Source: Colwellia sp. MB3u-45
GTDB taxonomy: Bacteria > Pseudomonadota > Gammaproteobacteria > Enterobacterales > Alteromonadaceae
Length of the DNA stretch: 64,000 bases
Direction of reading: 5' to 3'
Assembly (NCBI RefSeq): GCF_014077005.1
Contig: NZ_JACGVC010000049.1
Coordinates: forward strand, 186,001-250,000
In this document: positions 44,336 through 54,516 of the stretch, piece after piece
Layout: the number at the start of each line of letters is the position of its first letter
Position numbering within the stretch: the first letter of the stretch is position 1
Translations under genes and position numbers: made by a program
Notes under the pieces: generated by a model
What the model saw: only the letters and a program-made list of their open reading frames with translations
The model's database searches: none
What the model was told of the DNA's origin: nothing

Positions 44336-44770
44336 CTAAAAAGGCTGTTTATCAAATGTTTTAGCTCCACTGGGGATCTGGCACCAACTGAGCTTTTCAC
44401 TTACCCAAACATGAGCCGATGGTTTAAATATAGTGGCGTCTGCTAAACTGATTGGTTTTAATTTTAATTTGATCGTGCTTAAGTCATCTGGGTTGTAATG
44501 ATAAACTCTATTCCCGCAAGTTGAGCAGAACTTTGCGTTATTTCTGTTACCACTATCGGCGATTCTACTCCATTCATTTAACTCACCTTCAAACTCAATA
44601 GCATTTGACGCAATAATGGCTGTGACACTAAATGGGCCAGTTGAGAGTTTTTGGCATTCTGTGCAATAACAAGCCCAAACTATACTAGGTTGTTCATACA
44701 GTTTGTATGTTACTTGCCCACACTGGCAGGAGCCTTTAATAGGATATTCCATACGATAATTATTCCTCAT
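44336..44770 (-). CDS. GFA/CENP-V-family zinc-binding protein
   Basis: 144 residues of the Mss4-like fold. The zinc cysteines are in GSCQCGQVTYKL, WACYCTECQK and FCSTCGNRVY, exactly the family pattern, and the protein ends SGAKTFDKQPF as many members do. The original member, Gfa, was described as binding glutathione and formaldehyde, but most homologues have no proven reaction. An internal ATG at 44752 after GAGGAAT is an alternative start. It is single; the frmA-fghA pair is 7 kb away. Confidence 0.85.
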   Translation of the reverse strand: MRNNYRMEYPIKGSCQCGQVTYKLYEQPSIVWACYCTECQKLSTGPFSVTAIIASNAIEFEGELNEWSRIADSGNRNNAKFCSTCGNRVYHYNPDDLSTIKLKLKPISLADATIFKPSAHVWVSEKLSWCQIPSGAKTFDKQPF

Positions 44771-44988
44771 TCATAGCAATGCCGCTAAAGGTTTAATGCT
44801 TGTTCGACACATTTTTCGACACTTTCTCGACAGTAAGTGCACTTGTAATAATGCTGACATGCGTTCGTAGGCATAATTTTTTTATTTAAAGTACATGGAG
44901 GACAAGTAATAACTGATCTAGCATTATATTGCTAATTAAACGCTCAAGCTTATGGCGTTACCTTGCATATATCATAGCGTACTGCATG

Positions 44989-45747
44989 CTAATCTAGGTA
45001 CAGCACTGCAGCGCACGCCAATAAAGTCATTATTAGTATAAATATTTTCAATAACTTAGGTTCTATGTTTATTGATATTTTAACCGCTATCCAAGCGCCG
45101 ATGATATTACCCAAGGCCAATGCTAGGCCCGGTAACCAAAGAATTAAGTCTTGATAAATAAAAATGCCTAAAGCGCTTAAGGTAAATGCTAGCGTACACA
45201 CTAATTTTAAAGCATTGGCTCGCACTAAATCGTAATGAAGAGAGCCCGCAAGCGCAAACAGCAAGATAAAACCCACACCTGCTTGTATTAATCCGCCATA
45301 AAAGCCCGAAATAAACAGTATTAGCCAGGAACTGGGTGTTGAACGAACAAGTTTAGGGGCTGTTTCAACATTGGGTAATATTATACTAGGCACCAAAATC
45401 ATCACCAACGACATAGCGATCATTGAGCCAAGTAGCACATATTTAAGGGTTTGCGCTGACATCACCAACGCAGCCAATGCGCCAAATATACCACCCAGTA
45501 TAGTTAAACTTAAAATAGCAGGTAAATCGTGGCTTGCTAACTTGTTATATTTCTTAAAACCAGCAATGCCTGATACTGATTGTAACAGCACACCCACTCG
45601 GTTAGTCGCGTTAGCTATGTCAGCAGGCATACCCATTATCATTAATGCAGGGAGAGTTAAGTTAGAGCCTCCCCCTGCTAATGTGTTGATAATTCCCGCA
45701 ATAAATCCTGTTATTGTCAGTAATAAATAAAACCAATATTCACTCAC
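44989..45747 (-). CDS. TauE/SafE-family sulfite or organosulfonate exporter-like permease
   Basis: 252 residues with about eight membrane helices. The N-terminal repeat carries GFIAGIINTLAGGGSNLTLP and the second repeat SGFYGGLIQAGVGFILLFAL, both signature sequences of the family. It begins with GTG at 45747. It is 40 bp downstream of the TRAP large permease in the same direction, which suggests co-transcription, so it might export a product made from the TRAP substrate (for example sulfite or sulfoacetate). The substrate is inference only. Confidence 0.88.
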   Translation of the reverse strand: MSEYWFYLLLTITGFIAGIINTLAGGGSNLTLPALMIMGMPADIANATNRVGVLLQSVSGIAGFKKYNKLASHDLPAILSLTILGGIFGALAALVMSAQTLKYVLLGSMIAMSLVMILVPSIILPNVETAPKLVRSTPSSWLILFISGFYGGLIQAGVGFILLFALAGSLHYDLVRANALKLVCTLAFTLSALGIFIYQDLILWLPGLALALGNIIGAWIAVKISINIEPKLLKIFILIMTLLACAAVLYLD

Positions 45748-45789
45748 TCAGATAAGTCCTTTAGTTCTCTATAGTGAACTCGCTAACTG

Positions 45790-47070
45790 TTATGTAATGA
45801 TCAAGTATCCAGGTAACAATAAAACTAGCGATAAAATAACTAATTGCATTAGGATAAATGGAATCACACCTTTATATATGGTTAGCGTTTTTATTGATTT
45901 AGGAGCTACCCCCTTTAAGTAAAACAGACTAAAGCCAAACGGCGGGGTTAAAAATGATGTTTGCAAATTCATCGTAATAAGAATAGCAAACCAAATTAAG
46001 TCAATATCTAATGCCATGGCAATGGGGGTTAAAATCGGCACAACTAAAAAAGCAATTTCAATAAAATCAATGAAAAAGCCCAGTATTAATATCGCCACCA
46101 TTGCAGATAATATAAATGTCCATTGACCACCAGGAAGATCCATAAAAAAGTCTTCAACGATAAAGTCACTGCCTGAATAGGTAAAAACCATTGAAAAAGC
46201 CGTGGCGCCAAGCAGTACAGCAAAGATCATCGAACTCACTTTTACCGACTCTTTTGAAACGTCGTTGATCATTTTAAAGGAAAACTTACCATAGCATGTC
46301 GCTAATATAACCGCGCCAACAGCCCCTATGGCCGATGACTCTGTTGGCGTAGCAATGCCGCCAAATATTGACCCCAACACAGTGATGATTAATAGCATTG
46401 GCGGCACAATATCTTTCAGGGCTTGAATTAATAATTCCTGCTTACTTTCTGTCACTACCATAGGTGGACAAAATTCTGGTTTTATTTTTCCTAGCACAAG
46501 AATATAAAGCGTATACATCAAAATCAACAAAAAGCCTGGCAATATCGCCGCTTTAAACAAATCTCCCACAGGCACACCCATCACATCACCCAATATAATC
46601 AAAATAATTGAGGGGGGAATAATTTGTCCTAAGGTTCCTGAGGCGCAAATAACGCCAGTAGCGGTTGGTTGATGATAATTATTTTTTAACATTACCGGTA
46701 GAGATATCACTCCCATCGCCACAACGCTTGCACCAACAACACCTGTTGATGCCGCTAATAGTGCTCCAACGATAATGGTTGAAATAGCCAAACCACCCGC
46801 TACCTGACCAAATAATTTTGCCGAAGACTCTAATAATTTTTCAGCAAGGCCTGTTTTTTGTAAAACAATACCCATGAAAATAAACATAGGAATAGCCATT
46901 AGCGTGGTATTTTCCATAATGCTCATGATGCGGTATGGCATAAAGGCGAAAAGATCTGTCCCTAGGCTGAGAACGCCAACAATAAGGGAGATACCCGCAA
47001 ACGTAAAAGCCACTGAATAACCAAAAAACAGGAACATTAACGCTACGGCAAATAAAACTATTCCAGTCAT
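45790..47070 (-). CDS. dctM: TRAP transporter large permease (DctM)
   Basis: Na+-coupled membrane component of a tripartite periplasmic transporter. The 426 residues form about 12 helices, with conserved VVGASVVAMGVISLPVML, CASGTLGQIIPPSIILIILG and TSFLTPPFGFSLFYLKGV. Its ATG overlaps the dctQ stop as ATGA. The gene order dctP-dctQ-dctM-tauE on the minus strand is complete. The set is of the C4-dicarboxylate family by sequence, but substrates range widely (keto acids, sugar acids, sulfonates). Confidence 0.93.
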   Translation of the reverse strand: MTGIVLFAVALMFLFFGYSVAFTFAGISLIVGVLSLGTDLFAFMPYRIMSIMENTTLMAIPMFIFMGIVLQKTGLAEKLLESSAKLFGQVAGGLAISTIIVGALLAASTGVVGASVVAMGVISLPVMLKNNYHQPTATGVICASGTLGQIIPPSIILIILGDVMGVPVGDLFKAAILPGFLLILMYTLYILVLGKIKPEFCPPMVVTESKQELLIQALKDIVPPMLLIITVLGSIFGGIATPTESSAIGAVGAVILATCYGKFSFKMINDVSKESVKVSSMIFAVLLGATAFSMVFTYSGSDFIVEDFFMDLPGGQWTFILSAMVAILILGFFIDFIEIAFLVVPILTPIAMALDIDLIWFAILITMNLQTSFLTPPFGFSLFYLKGVAPKSIKTLTIYKGVIPFILMQLVILSLVLLLPGYLIIT

Positions 47071-47588
47071 TTTTGCGCCTCTTTAAAATTGGGTTTAGTC
47101 ATTAATGCTTTCACTTGAGTTAACACGACATAGGTAATGCAAAGCACTAAAAATAGCGAAGAAAGGGGAATGACACTGCGTATTATCCAGCGATGTGGCA
47201 GGCCACCAGGGTCGCCACTACCTTCACCAATAGCATAAGCTTCATAACTATAATCCCAACCAAAATAGATTAATACACAAGCAAATGGCAGCGCCAAAAA
47301 CAGCGATCCTACAAGATTAATGATGGCTTTTTTCTTGCTGGATAATTGATCATAGACTATGTCTACCCTTACATGTGCATCTTCTTTAAGGGTGTATCCG
47401 ATACCAAACATAAACATTGCAGCAAAAAAATGCCATTCAAGTTCTTGCATACCAATACTGACGTCATTGAAAAAGTATCGTAATACCACGTCATAGAAAA
47501 CATTTAAAATCATCAATACCATCAGCAGGCTACATAGGTTTCCTACCGTATCAATGATTTTTCTTAATAGGTTAATTAAAGTATTCAT
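47067..47588 (-). CDS. dctQ: TRAP transporter small permease (DctQ)
   Basis: Four-helix membrane protein that pairs with DctM. From ATG 47588 (GGAGAC five bases upstream) it encodes 173 residues, including VVLRYFFNDVSIGMQELEWH and TLKEDAHVRVDIVYDQL, both conserved in DctQ. A frame extending to 47612 has no ribosome-binding site. It begins 60 bp after dctP and its stop overlaps the start of dctM. Confidence 0.92.
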   Translation of the reverse strand: MNTLINLLRKIIDTVGNLCSLLMVLMILNVFYDVVLRYFFNDVSIGMQELEWHFFAAMFMFGIGYTLKEDAHVRVDIVYDQLSSKKKAIINLVGSLFLALPFACVLIYFGWDYSYEAYAIGEGSGDPGGLPHRWIIRSVIPLSSLFLVLCITYVVLTQVKALMTKPNFKEAQK

Positions 47589-47648
47589 GTTGTCTCCACA
47601 CATACCTAACAATGGCGGCTAGGTATGTGTGTGATGGTTAGAAGTGAA

Positions 47649-48728
47649 TTATTTTGAATCAAAGTTATCGAGGTAAGCGCGGTCTGAAAAGTTAGTCCAG
47701 GCACGTACTTGTTTCTGATAAGTGGCAATTGAATCTAAAATCTCTTTTGTTTTAGGATCTTTCTCCGCTGCTTCTAGCAAAAGTTCATCGTTTGCTTGCT
47801 TAATTGCTGCCATAACAGGTTTTGGAAACGATCTAATTTTTACATGAGGGTAATCTTCTTGAATAGTCGCCAAGTTTTTACCACTTTCATGCATCGACTG
47901 AATGTACATATCGTAAGCAGCCAGTTTCATTGCTGCGGTTAGAATTTTTTGCAAGTCTTCAGGTAACGAATTATAAGCTTCTGGATTAACCATAAACTGC
48001 AGTTCTGTCGCAGGTTCATGCCAGCCAGTATAATAATAAGGCGCTATTTTATGAAAACCCATTCTAAGATCAAGCGATGGGCCAACCCATTCTAATGCGT
48101 CAATCGTATTTCTTTCTAGCGCCGTATAGAGTTCGGCAGAAGGAATATTAGTCGGTTTAGCCCCTAGCTTAGCAAGTACTTCACCAGCAAATCCAGGAAT
48201 GCGCATTTTTAAGCCTTTAAGATCTTCAACAGTATTAATTTCTTTACGAAACCAACCCCCCATTTGATTACCGGTATTACCGCCCGGAAATGACATGATG
48301 CCGTGTTTGTCATATACCGACTTCATTAATTCCATGCCGCCGCCATGGTAGAACCAAGCATATTGCTCAGGTGCCGTCATACCAAAAGGAAGCGTAGTGA
48401 AAAACATCGTATTAAAGTCTTTCCCTTTCCAATAATATGATGCCGAATGTCCCATTTGATATTGACCATTTTTAACAAAATCGAAAATACCAAAGGCTGA
48501 TTTGTGTCTGTTTGAAGAATCAATGCGAATGGTTAATCGCCCATTTGACATTTCGTCAACCAAACGAGCCATATTTTTTGATGCGTCACCAAATATAGGA
48601 AAATTAGGCCCCCAAGTTTCCGCTAATTTCCATCGGTATTTTTTGTTATCGTCAGCATCAGCATTTGCAAATCCAGAGAATGCAACTGACGCAATGAATA
48701 ATACTTTTAGTATTGAGGTTTTTAACAT
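47649..48728 (-). CDS. dctP: TRAP transporter substrate-binding protein (DctP)
   Basis: Periplasmic receptor of the transporter. From ATG 48728 (GGAAAG six bases upstream) it has 359 residues: signal peptide (about 1-24, FIASVAFSGFANA) and the DctP fold with YRWKLAETWGPNFP, LKGLKMRIPGFAGEVLAKLG and the ligand-arginine segment, then NTIDALEWVGPSLDLRMGFH. The WGPNFP and EWVGP motifs are typical of the subgroup binding 2-keto acids such as TakP, so a monocarboxylate or keto acid is likely, perhaps with calcium. The ligand is inference. Confidence 0.9.
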   Translation of the reverse strand: MLKTSILKVLFIASVAFSGFANADADDNKKYRWKLAETWGPNFPIFGDASKNMARLVDEMSNGRLTIRIDSSNRHKSAFGIFDFVKNGQYQMGHSASYYWKGKDFNTMFFTTLPFGMTAPEQYAWFYHGGGMELMKSVYDKHGIMSFPGGNTGNQMGGWFRKEINTVEDLKGLKMRIPGFAGEVLAKLGAKPTNIPSAELYTALERNTIDALEWVGPSLDLRMGFHKIAPYYYTGWHEPATELQFMVNPEAYNSLPEDLQKILTAAMKLAAYDMYIQSMHESGKNLATIQEDYPHVKIRSFPKPVMAAIKQANDELLLEAAEKDPKTKEILDSIATYQKQVRAWTNFSDRAYLDNFDSK

Positions 48729-48828
48729 GTTCACCTTTCCACCTATTAGTCTATTTTAAGCAACCCATTGTTGCGTAAGTAGTCAATTTTTACATAATAG
48801 CCCGTAAGGAAGTATTAGACTTCTTTAC

Positions 48829-48844
48829 TAGGTATTACTACCTA
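48829..48844. promoter_or_regulatory. Dyad between dctP and the kinase gene
   Basis: TAGGTA-TTAC-TACCTA, a perfect 6-bp dyad, in the middle of the divergent region and 100 bp from either start. TACCTA-like hexamers suit NarL-type regulators, and the adjacent regulator is of that family. It is a candidate operator. Confidence 0.55.
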
Positions 48845-48925
48845 ACTATTTATCTGTGATAGAAATTTAGTGCTAATTTTGCGATGATTAAATTTTTTAT
48901 CTTAATATTAATAAAGGCTGTTGAC

Positions 48926-50332
48926 ATGAGAATTCCATCACGGATGTTTTATCTTGCCATAATTCAGGTTATTTTAACCTCTTTTATTATCTATTATTTC
49001 GTTTCTAGTCAATATCGTGAATTGTCTGATCTCAATGTTAAAACACTGGAAACTTTCCTTATTACCCAAAAAGAACAAGAATTAAAAAACTATATAGCCA
49101 TTGCACTTTCATCGGTCGAACATATGGCTGAGTTATCAGAAGATAAAAAAGACCTGGTTAAAGTTGCGGTGGCAAACATCTTTAAAAATATGCTATACAA
49201 CGGAGATGATGGCTATTTTTTTATTTATGATGATAAAGCCATCGCCATTGTTCACCCTAAACAGCCAGATAGAGTTGGGGAAAGTTGGTGGGATTTAGAA
49301 GGTGAAAATGGCGATAAAATTATTCAAGTTTTATTGGAAAATGCTCATGCTGGCGGAGGATTTTATCGCTATGACTGGCTGAAACCGTCAGGAAAAGTGA
49401 AAGCGCCCAAATTGGGCTATTCTGTTTACATTGATAAATGGCAATGGATGTTAGGCACTGGGGTCTATTTAGATGACGTTTACTCACAACTAAACAACTT
49501 ACATCAAGAGATTGATTTACATATAAATTATACTAAAAAAATTATTTTGATTGTGGCGCTTTCTTCGATATTTTTTATATTTTTATTTGGCATTGCCGTT
49601 AATCTAAGTCATAAAAAAAGAGCTGAAGCAAAAATTAGTGAATTAGGTCAACGGATCATTGATGTGCAAGAAGAAGAAAACCGGCATATTTCAAGAGAGT
49701 TACATGATGGTATTATTCAAACCTTAATTTCAATTAAATATTCGCTCGAAGCCACTACTTTTTTTCTTCGCAAAAACAAACAAGAAAAGCCAGCATCACT
49801 TAAACAGGCAGAAGATAACTTAGGCTTTGCTATCCAAGAAGTGCGCAGAATATCTCATCATATGCATCCCCAAATATTAGACGAGCTAGGTTTGTCAGCC
49901 GCCATTGAAAACCTGAGTCGCGATTTCGCTAAACAAACAAATATTGAGATAAAAGTCAGCAAACCATCATTAAAAAAACTGTTACCCGATTTTATTAATA
50001 CAACGCTTTACCGCGTGGTGCAAGAGTCACTCACCAATATTAAAAAACATGCTGGCGCTAAATGCGTATTAATTGACATTTCAATACAGCAAACTTGGCT
50101 AACCTTGAGTATAAAAGATGATGGTGTAGGCTTTGACGTAAACGCGAAAACTAAAAAAAAGCACTCAGGTATTGGCTTAAGAAACTTGGCTGAACGTGTT
50201 GAATATCAGTTGGGTCAATTTCATATTAGCTCATCCAAAACCGGCACTGAAATAACCGTTAAAATTCCAACGAAAAGTTTTGCAAATTATTTTAATAACT
50301 TAAATCGAGCAGTAAAACAAAATGATACATGA
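48926..50332 (+). CDS. Cache-domain sensor histidine kinase (NarX/UhpB-type)
   Basis: From ATG 48926 (AAGG eight bases upstream; an upstream start at 48884 is possible) it has 468 residues. Helix (about 6-26), periplasmic sCache_2 domain with GDDGYFFIYDDKAIAIVHP and WQWMLGTGVYLDDV, second helix about 197-220, HisKA_3 with phospho-acceptor His260 in RELHDGIIQTLISIKY, and an ATPase domain ending KKHSGIGLRNLAERVEYQ. It is divergent from the TRAP operon, which it probably controls in response to the transported compound. The regulator gene overlaps its end by 11 bp. Confidence 0.9.
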   Translation: MRIPSRMFYLAIIQVILTSFIIYYFVSSQYRELSDLNVKTLETFLITQKEQELKNYIAIALSSVEHMAELSEDKKDLVKVAVANIFKNMLYNGDDGYFFIYDDKAIAIVHPKQPDRVGESWWDLEGENGDKIIQVLLENAHAGGGFYRYDWLKPSGKVKAPKLGYSVYIDKWQWMLGTGVYLDDVYSQLNNLHQEIDLHINYTKKIILIVALSSIFFIFLFGIAVNLSHKKRAEAKISELGQRIIDVQEEENRHISRELHDGIIQTLISIKYSLEATTFFLRKNKQEKPASLKQAEDNLGFAIQEVRRISHHMHPQILDELGLSAAIENLSRDFAKQTNIEIKVSKPSLKKLLPDFINTTLYRVVQESLTNIKKHAGAKCVLIDISIQQTWLTLSIKDDGVGFDVNAKTKKKHSGIGLRNLAERVEYQLGQFHISSSKTGTEITVKIPTKSFANYFNNLNRAVKQNDT

Positions 50333-50981
50333 TAATAAACCACAAGAAAAAATATCAGTTTTATTAGTCGATGATCACCCTATGGTTCAAGGCGGATTGT
50401 CTGCTTGTCTGGCTTATTACGATGATATCGAAGTCATAGGCGTAGCCCATGATGGTAAAGATGCACTAAATAAAGCTAAGGAGCTTAAACCCAATGTTAT
50501 CTTGATGGATGTCAGTATGCCATTAATGAATGGTATTGATGCAACAGAGATTATTACCGAGCAGTTGCCCGATACTAAAGTGTTAATTTTTACTATGCAT
50601 AATAGTTCTGAGTTTGTTCACAGCGCCATTCAAGCGGGCGCTTCAGGTTATGTATTAAAAGACACATCATCAGAGGAAGTTTATTTTGCTATAAAAGCGG
50701 TCACCAAAGGTAATACCCACTTTAGTAGCTCGATTGCAAAAATGTTACAAGAAAGTCCATTGAAAATAGAAAACGATAAGTTAACCACACGTGAGCAAGT
50801 TATTCTCTCATTTGTTGCACAAGGTTTTTCCAGTAAAGATATCGCTAAAAAGCTCGACATAAGCTTTCGTACTGTTGAAGCTCATCGTCGCAATATAAAG
50901 GCTAAACTCAATATAGAATCACTGGCTGATCTTGTTCGCTTTGCGATTAACCACGGCTTAATTAATAAAGAAGGAGAATGA
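50322..50981 (+). CDS. NarL/FixJ-type response regulator
   Basis: 219 residues: receiver with DDHP pocket, phospho-acceptor Asp in NVILMDVSMPLMNG and lysine in YVLKDTSSEEV; then a LuxR-type HTH with LTTREQVILSFVAQGFSSKD and VEAHRRNIKAKLNIES. Starts at ATG 50322 inside the kinase gene, so the pair is translationally coupled. It most likely activates or represses the divergent dctPQM-tauE operon. The signal is unknown. Confidence 0.92.
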   Translation: MIHDNKPQEKISVLLVDDHPMVQGGLSACLAYYDDIEVIGVAHDGKDALNKAKELKPNVILMDVSMPLMNGIDATEIITEQLPDTKVLIFTMHNSSEFVHSAIQAGASGYVLKDTSSEEVYFAIKAVTKGNTHFSSSIAKMLQESPLKIENDKLTTREQVILSFVAQGFSSKDIAKKLDISFRTVEAHRRNIKAKLNIESLADLVRFAINHGLINKEGE

Positions 50982-51143
50982 GAATGAGAATAGTATTCAG
51001 AAGATAGCGCATAATAGGTTGTAAAAGAGAAAATATAAGCTAAAAAACACTGCGTTTTTAATGGTCATCAGTAAATTTAATGCAGATATTCATTGGCTTT
51101 GCTCCGTAAGATATTAGGCTATGAAAAACTCAGGTTAATGCCA

Positions 51144-51175
51144 GAAAAACGGCCGCCAAATCGTGCAACGGCCGT
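51144..51175 (-). terminator. Intrinsic terminator of fghA
   Basis: On the minus strand ACGGCCG pairs with CGGCCGT around a 13-nt loop, followed by TTTTT. It is 8 bp past the fghA stop. Confidence 0.85.
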
Positions 51176-51182
51176 GATGCTG

Positions 51183-52034
51183 CTATTGGGTAAAGTGCTC
51201 GGCATGAAAGCGCAGGTGCTCTTCAATAAATGATGAGATAAAGTAATAACTGTGATCATAACCTTCATGAATAGTTAACTCTAATGGATAACCATTATCT
51301 TTAGCTGCCGCTACTAATGTTTCAGGCTTTAACTGCTCAACTAGGAAGTTATCCGCACCGCCTTGAGCCACTTTAGCTGGAATAAACGCCGTGGCTTTGC
51401 GCATTAATTCACTGGCATCATGATTGCGCCAATCAGCTTTGTCTTTACCTAGATAAGTGGTAAAAGCTTTTTTGCCCCAAGGCGCTTGCACTGGATTACA
51501 AACGGGGCTAAATGCCGACATTGAGCTGTAGCGTTCAGGATTTAACATCGCAATAGTTAATGCGCCGTGTCCACCCATCGAATGACCACTAATAGCGCGT
51601 TGATCTGACACTTCAAATGCCGCTTCAATTATCGCTGGCAACTCATTAACCACATAATCGTACATCTGATAATGACGATTCCAAGGTGCTTGGGTGGCAT
51701 TGACATAAAAGCCTGCGCCTTGACCCAAATCATAACTTTCATCATCAGCAACACCTTCGCCGCGTGGACTAGTATCTGGAACAACAATAGCCATACCTAA
51801 TTCGGCAGCTATACGCTGTGCACCAGCTTTTTGCATAAAGTTTTCATCACTGCATGTTAAGCCTGAAAGCCAATACAATACCGGTACTTTTTCGCCGTTT
51901 GATACTTGCGGCGGTAGGTAAATAGCAAAGCGCATAGTACAATTCAAGATTTTGGATTGATGGCTATATTGTTTCTGCCAGCCACCAAAGCTTTTGTTTA
52001 CACTTACGTTTTCGATTAAATGCTCAATTGTCAT
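51183..52034 (-). CDS. fghA: S-formylglutathione hydrolase
   Basis: Hydrolyses S-formylglutathione to formate and glutathione, the second step of glutathione-dependent formaldehyde detoxification. From ATG 52034 (GAGGTG four bases upstream) it has 283 residues. The esterase nucleophile Ser is in ISGHSMGGHGALT, the N-terminal half has PVLYWLSGLTCSDENFMQKA, and the C-terminal His is in HEGYDHSYYFI. It follows frmA by 124 bp on the same strand and ends at a strong terminator. Confidence 0.95.
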   Translation of the reverse strand: MTIEHLIENVSVNKSFGGWQKQYSHQSKILNCTMRFAIYLPPQVSNGEKVPVLYWLSGLTCSDENFMQKAGAQRIAAELGMAIVVPDTSPRGEGVADDESYDLGQGAGFYVNATQAPWNRHYQMYDYVVNELPAIIEAAFEVSDQRAISGHSMGGHGALTIAMLNPERYSSMSAFSPVCNPVQAPWGKKAFTTYLGKDKADWRNHDASELMRKATAFIPAKVAQGGADNFLVEQLKPETLVAAAKDNGYPLELTIHEGYDHSYYFISSFIEEHLRFHAEHFTQ

Positions 52035-52158
52035 GGTACACCTCACCATATTACCCCCTTTTGTGCTTACAGCTTATGCGGCAAAAAGGGGGAGAAAAAT
52101 TATATTAAGATAACTTACAATTTATTTTTAAGATAAGTTACAGCTATTAAAAGCAAGC

Positions 52159-53355
<1,197 letters not shown>

Positions 53356-53391
53356 TTAGGCATGATAATACCACTAGAATACAATTCACTT

Positions 53392-53405
53392 TTACCAGCT
53401 GGTAA
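53392..53405. promoter_or_regulatory. Perfect palindrome between frmA and the LysR gene
   Basis: TTACCAGCTGGTAA, a full 14-bp palindrome. It lies 103 bp from the frmA start and 105 bp from the regulator start, right in the middle of the divergent region, as expected for a LysR operator. A second dyad AGCCGT / ACGGCT (53413-53439) is next to it. Confidence 0.65.
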
Positions 53406-53509
53406 CAATAACAGCCGTAATCTGCTATTACTGACGGCTATTATAATTATTTCTTAAAAAATGATAATATAGTAATTTATAAAAGTATTTGTACATATAG
53501 GTAACAATT

Positions 53510-54376
53510 ATGCAATGGGAAGGGATTAGCGAATTTGTATATGTCGCCGAAAATGAGAGCTTCACACTGGCCTCAAAAAAAATGGCCATATCTACTGCGC
53601 AAGTAAGCCGTCAAATCAGTGCGTTAGAAAAGCGGCTAAATATAAAGTTATTTTACCGTACTACCCGCAAAGTCTCTTTAACAGAAGAAGGACGGGTTTT
53701 TTATCAGCACTGTCGAAGCGTACTTGATGGCTTAGACGCAGCAGAGCGTGCAATCACCAATCTGCAATCAAAACCTCAAGGTAAAATTAAACTCACCGCG
53801 CCAGTAACCTATGGTGAAAAACAAATATTGCCGCTCGTGAATAATTTTGTAAAGCGCTATAGCGATGTTGAAGTGTCGGCTTACTTAAGTAACCGACAAA
53901 TTGATTTAGCCGAAGATGGTTATGATTTAGCCATTCGTCTGGGCAAATTAAGTGATTCGTCGATGATGGCAAAAAAATTAGGTAAACGAAGCAACTATGT
54001 TTGTGCCTCGCCACGTTATCTCGACAGTCATGGCATACCCCACTCAATATCGGAGCTAAGTAAACACAACTGTTTATTGGGCACAGCTGATTATTGGCAC
54101 TTTAGAGAATTAAACAAAGAAAAAAGTGTCCGCGTCAAAGGTCGATTACGCTATAACAGTGGTCATAGTTTAACCGATGCTGCACTCAAAGGCTTAGGCA
54201 TAGTGCAATTACCCGATTATTATGTGCAGCAACATCTACGAAGTGGTGAACTGATCTCTTTATTAGATAATTATCGTGCTCTTGATGAAGGTATATGGGC
54301 AGTTTACCCGCAAAATCGTCATTTATCCCCCAGAATAAGGCTACTGGTGGACTACTTGGCTGAGCAGTTAGTGTAA
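53510..54376 (+). CDS. LysR-family regulator, probably of frmA-fghA
   Basis: 288 residues: N-terminal winged HTH (FVYVAENESFTLASKKMAIS, ISALEKRLNIKLFYRTTRKV) and a type 2 periplasmic-binding-like effector domain (IKLTAPVTYGEKQILPLVNN, YDLAIRLGKLSDSSMMAKKL). The layout is typical of the CrgA/DhcR-like group. It is divergent from frmA with a symmetric palindrome between them, so control of formaldehyde detoxification is the best guess. The inducer is not known. Confidence 0.88.
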   Translation: MQWEGISEFVYVAENESFTLASKKMAISTAQVSRQISALEKRLNIKLFYRTTRKVSLTEEGRVFYQHCRSVLDGLDAAERAITNLQSKPQGKIKLTAPVTYGEKQILPLVNNFVKRYSDVEVSAYLSNRQIDLAEDGYDLAIRLGKLSDSSMMAKKLGKRSNYVCASPRYLDSHGIPHSISELSKHNCLLGTADYWHFRELNKEKSVRVKGRLRYNSGHSLTDAALKGLGIVQLPDYYVQQHLRSGELISLLDNYRALDEGIWAVYPQNRHLSPRIRLLVDYLAEQLV

Positions 54377-54516
54377 TCTCTTGGGTTTTTCACAGTGGTT
54401 TAATGATACTCATTTGCTATAAATAGCCCTGTCATTACAAAAAGCAACCGATGTAATAACCGCAGATTAAACTTTAACTTTTCTATGAAGGTATCTTTGC
54501 TAAAAATGCGATTGTG

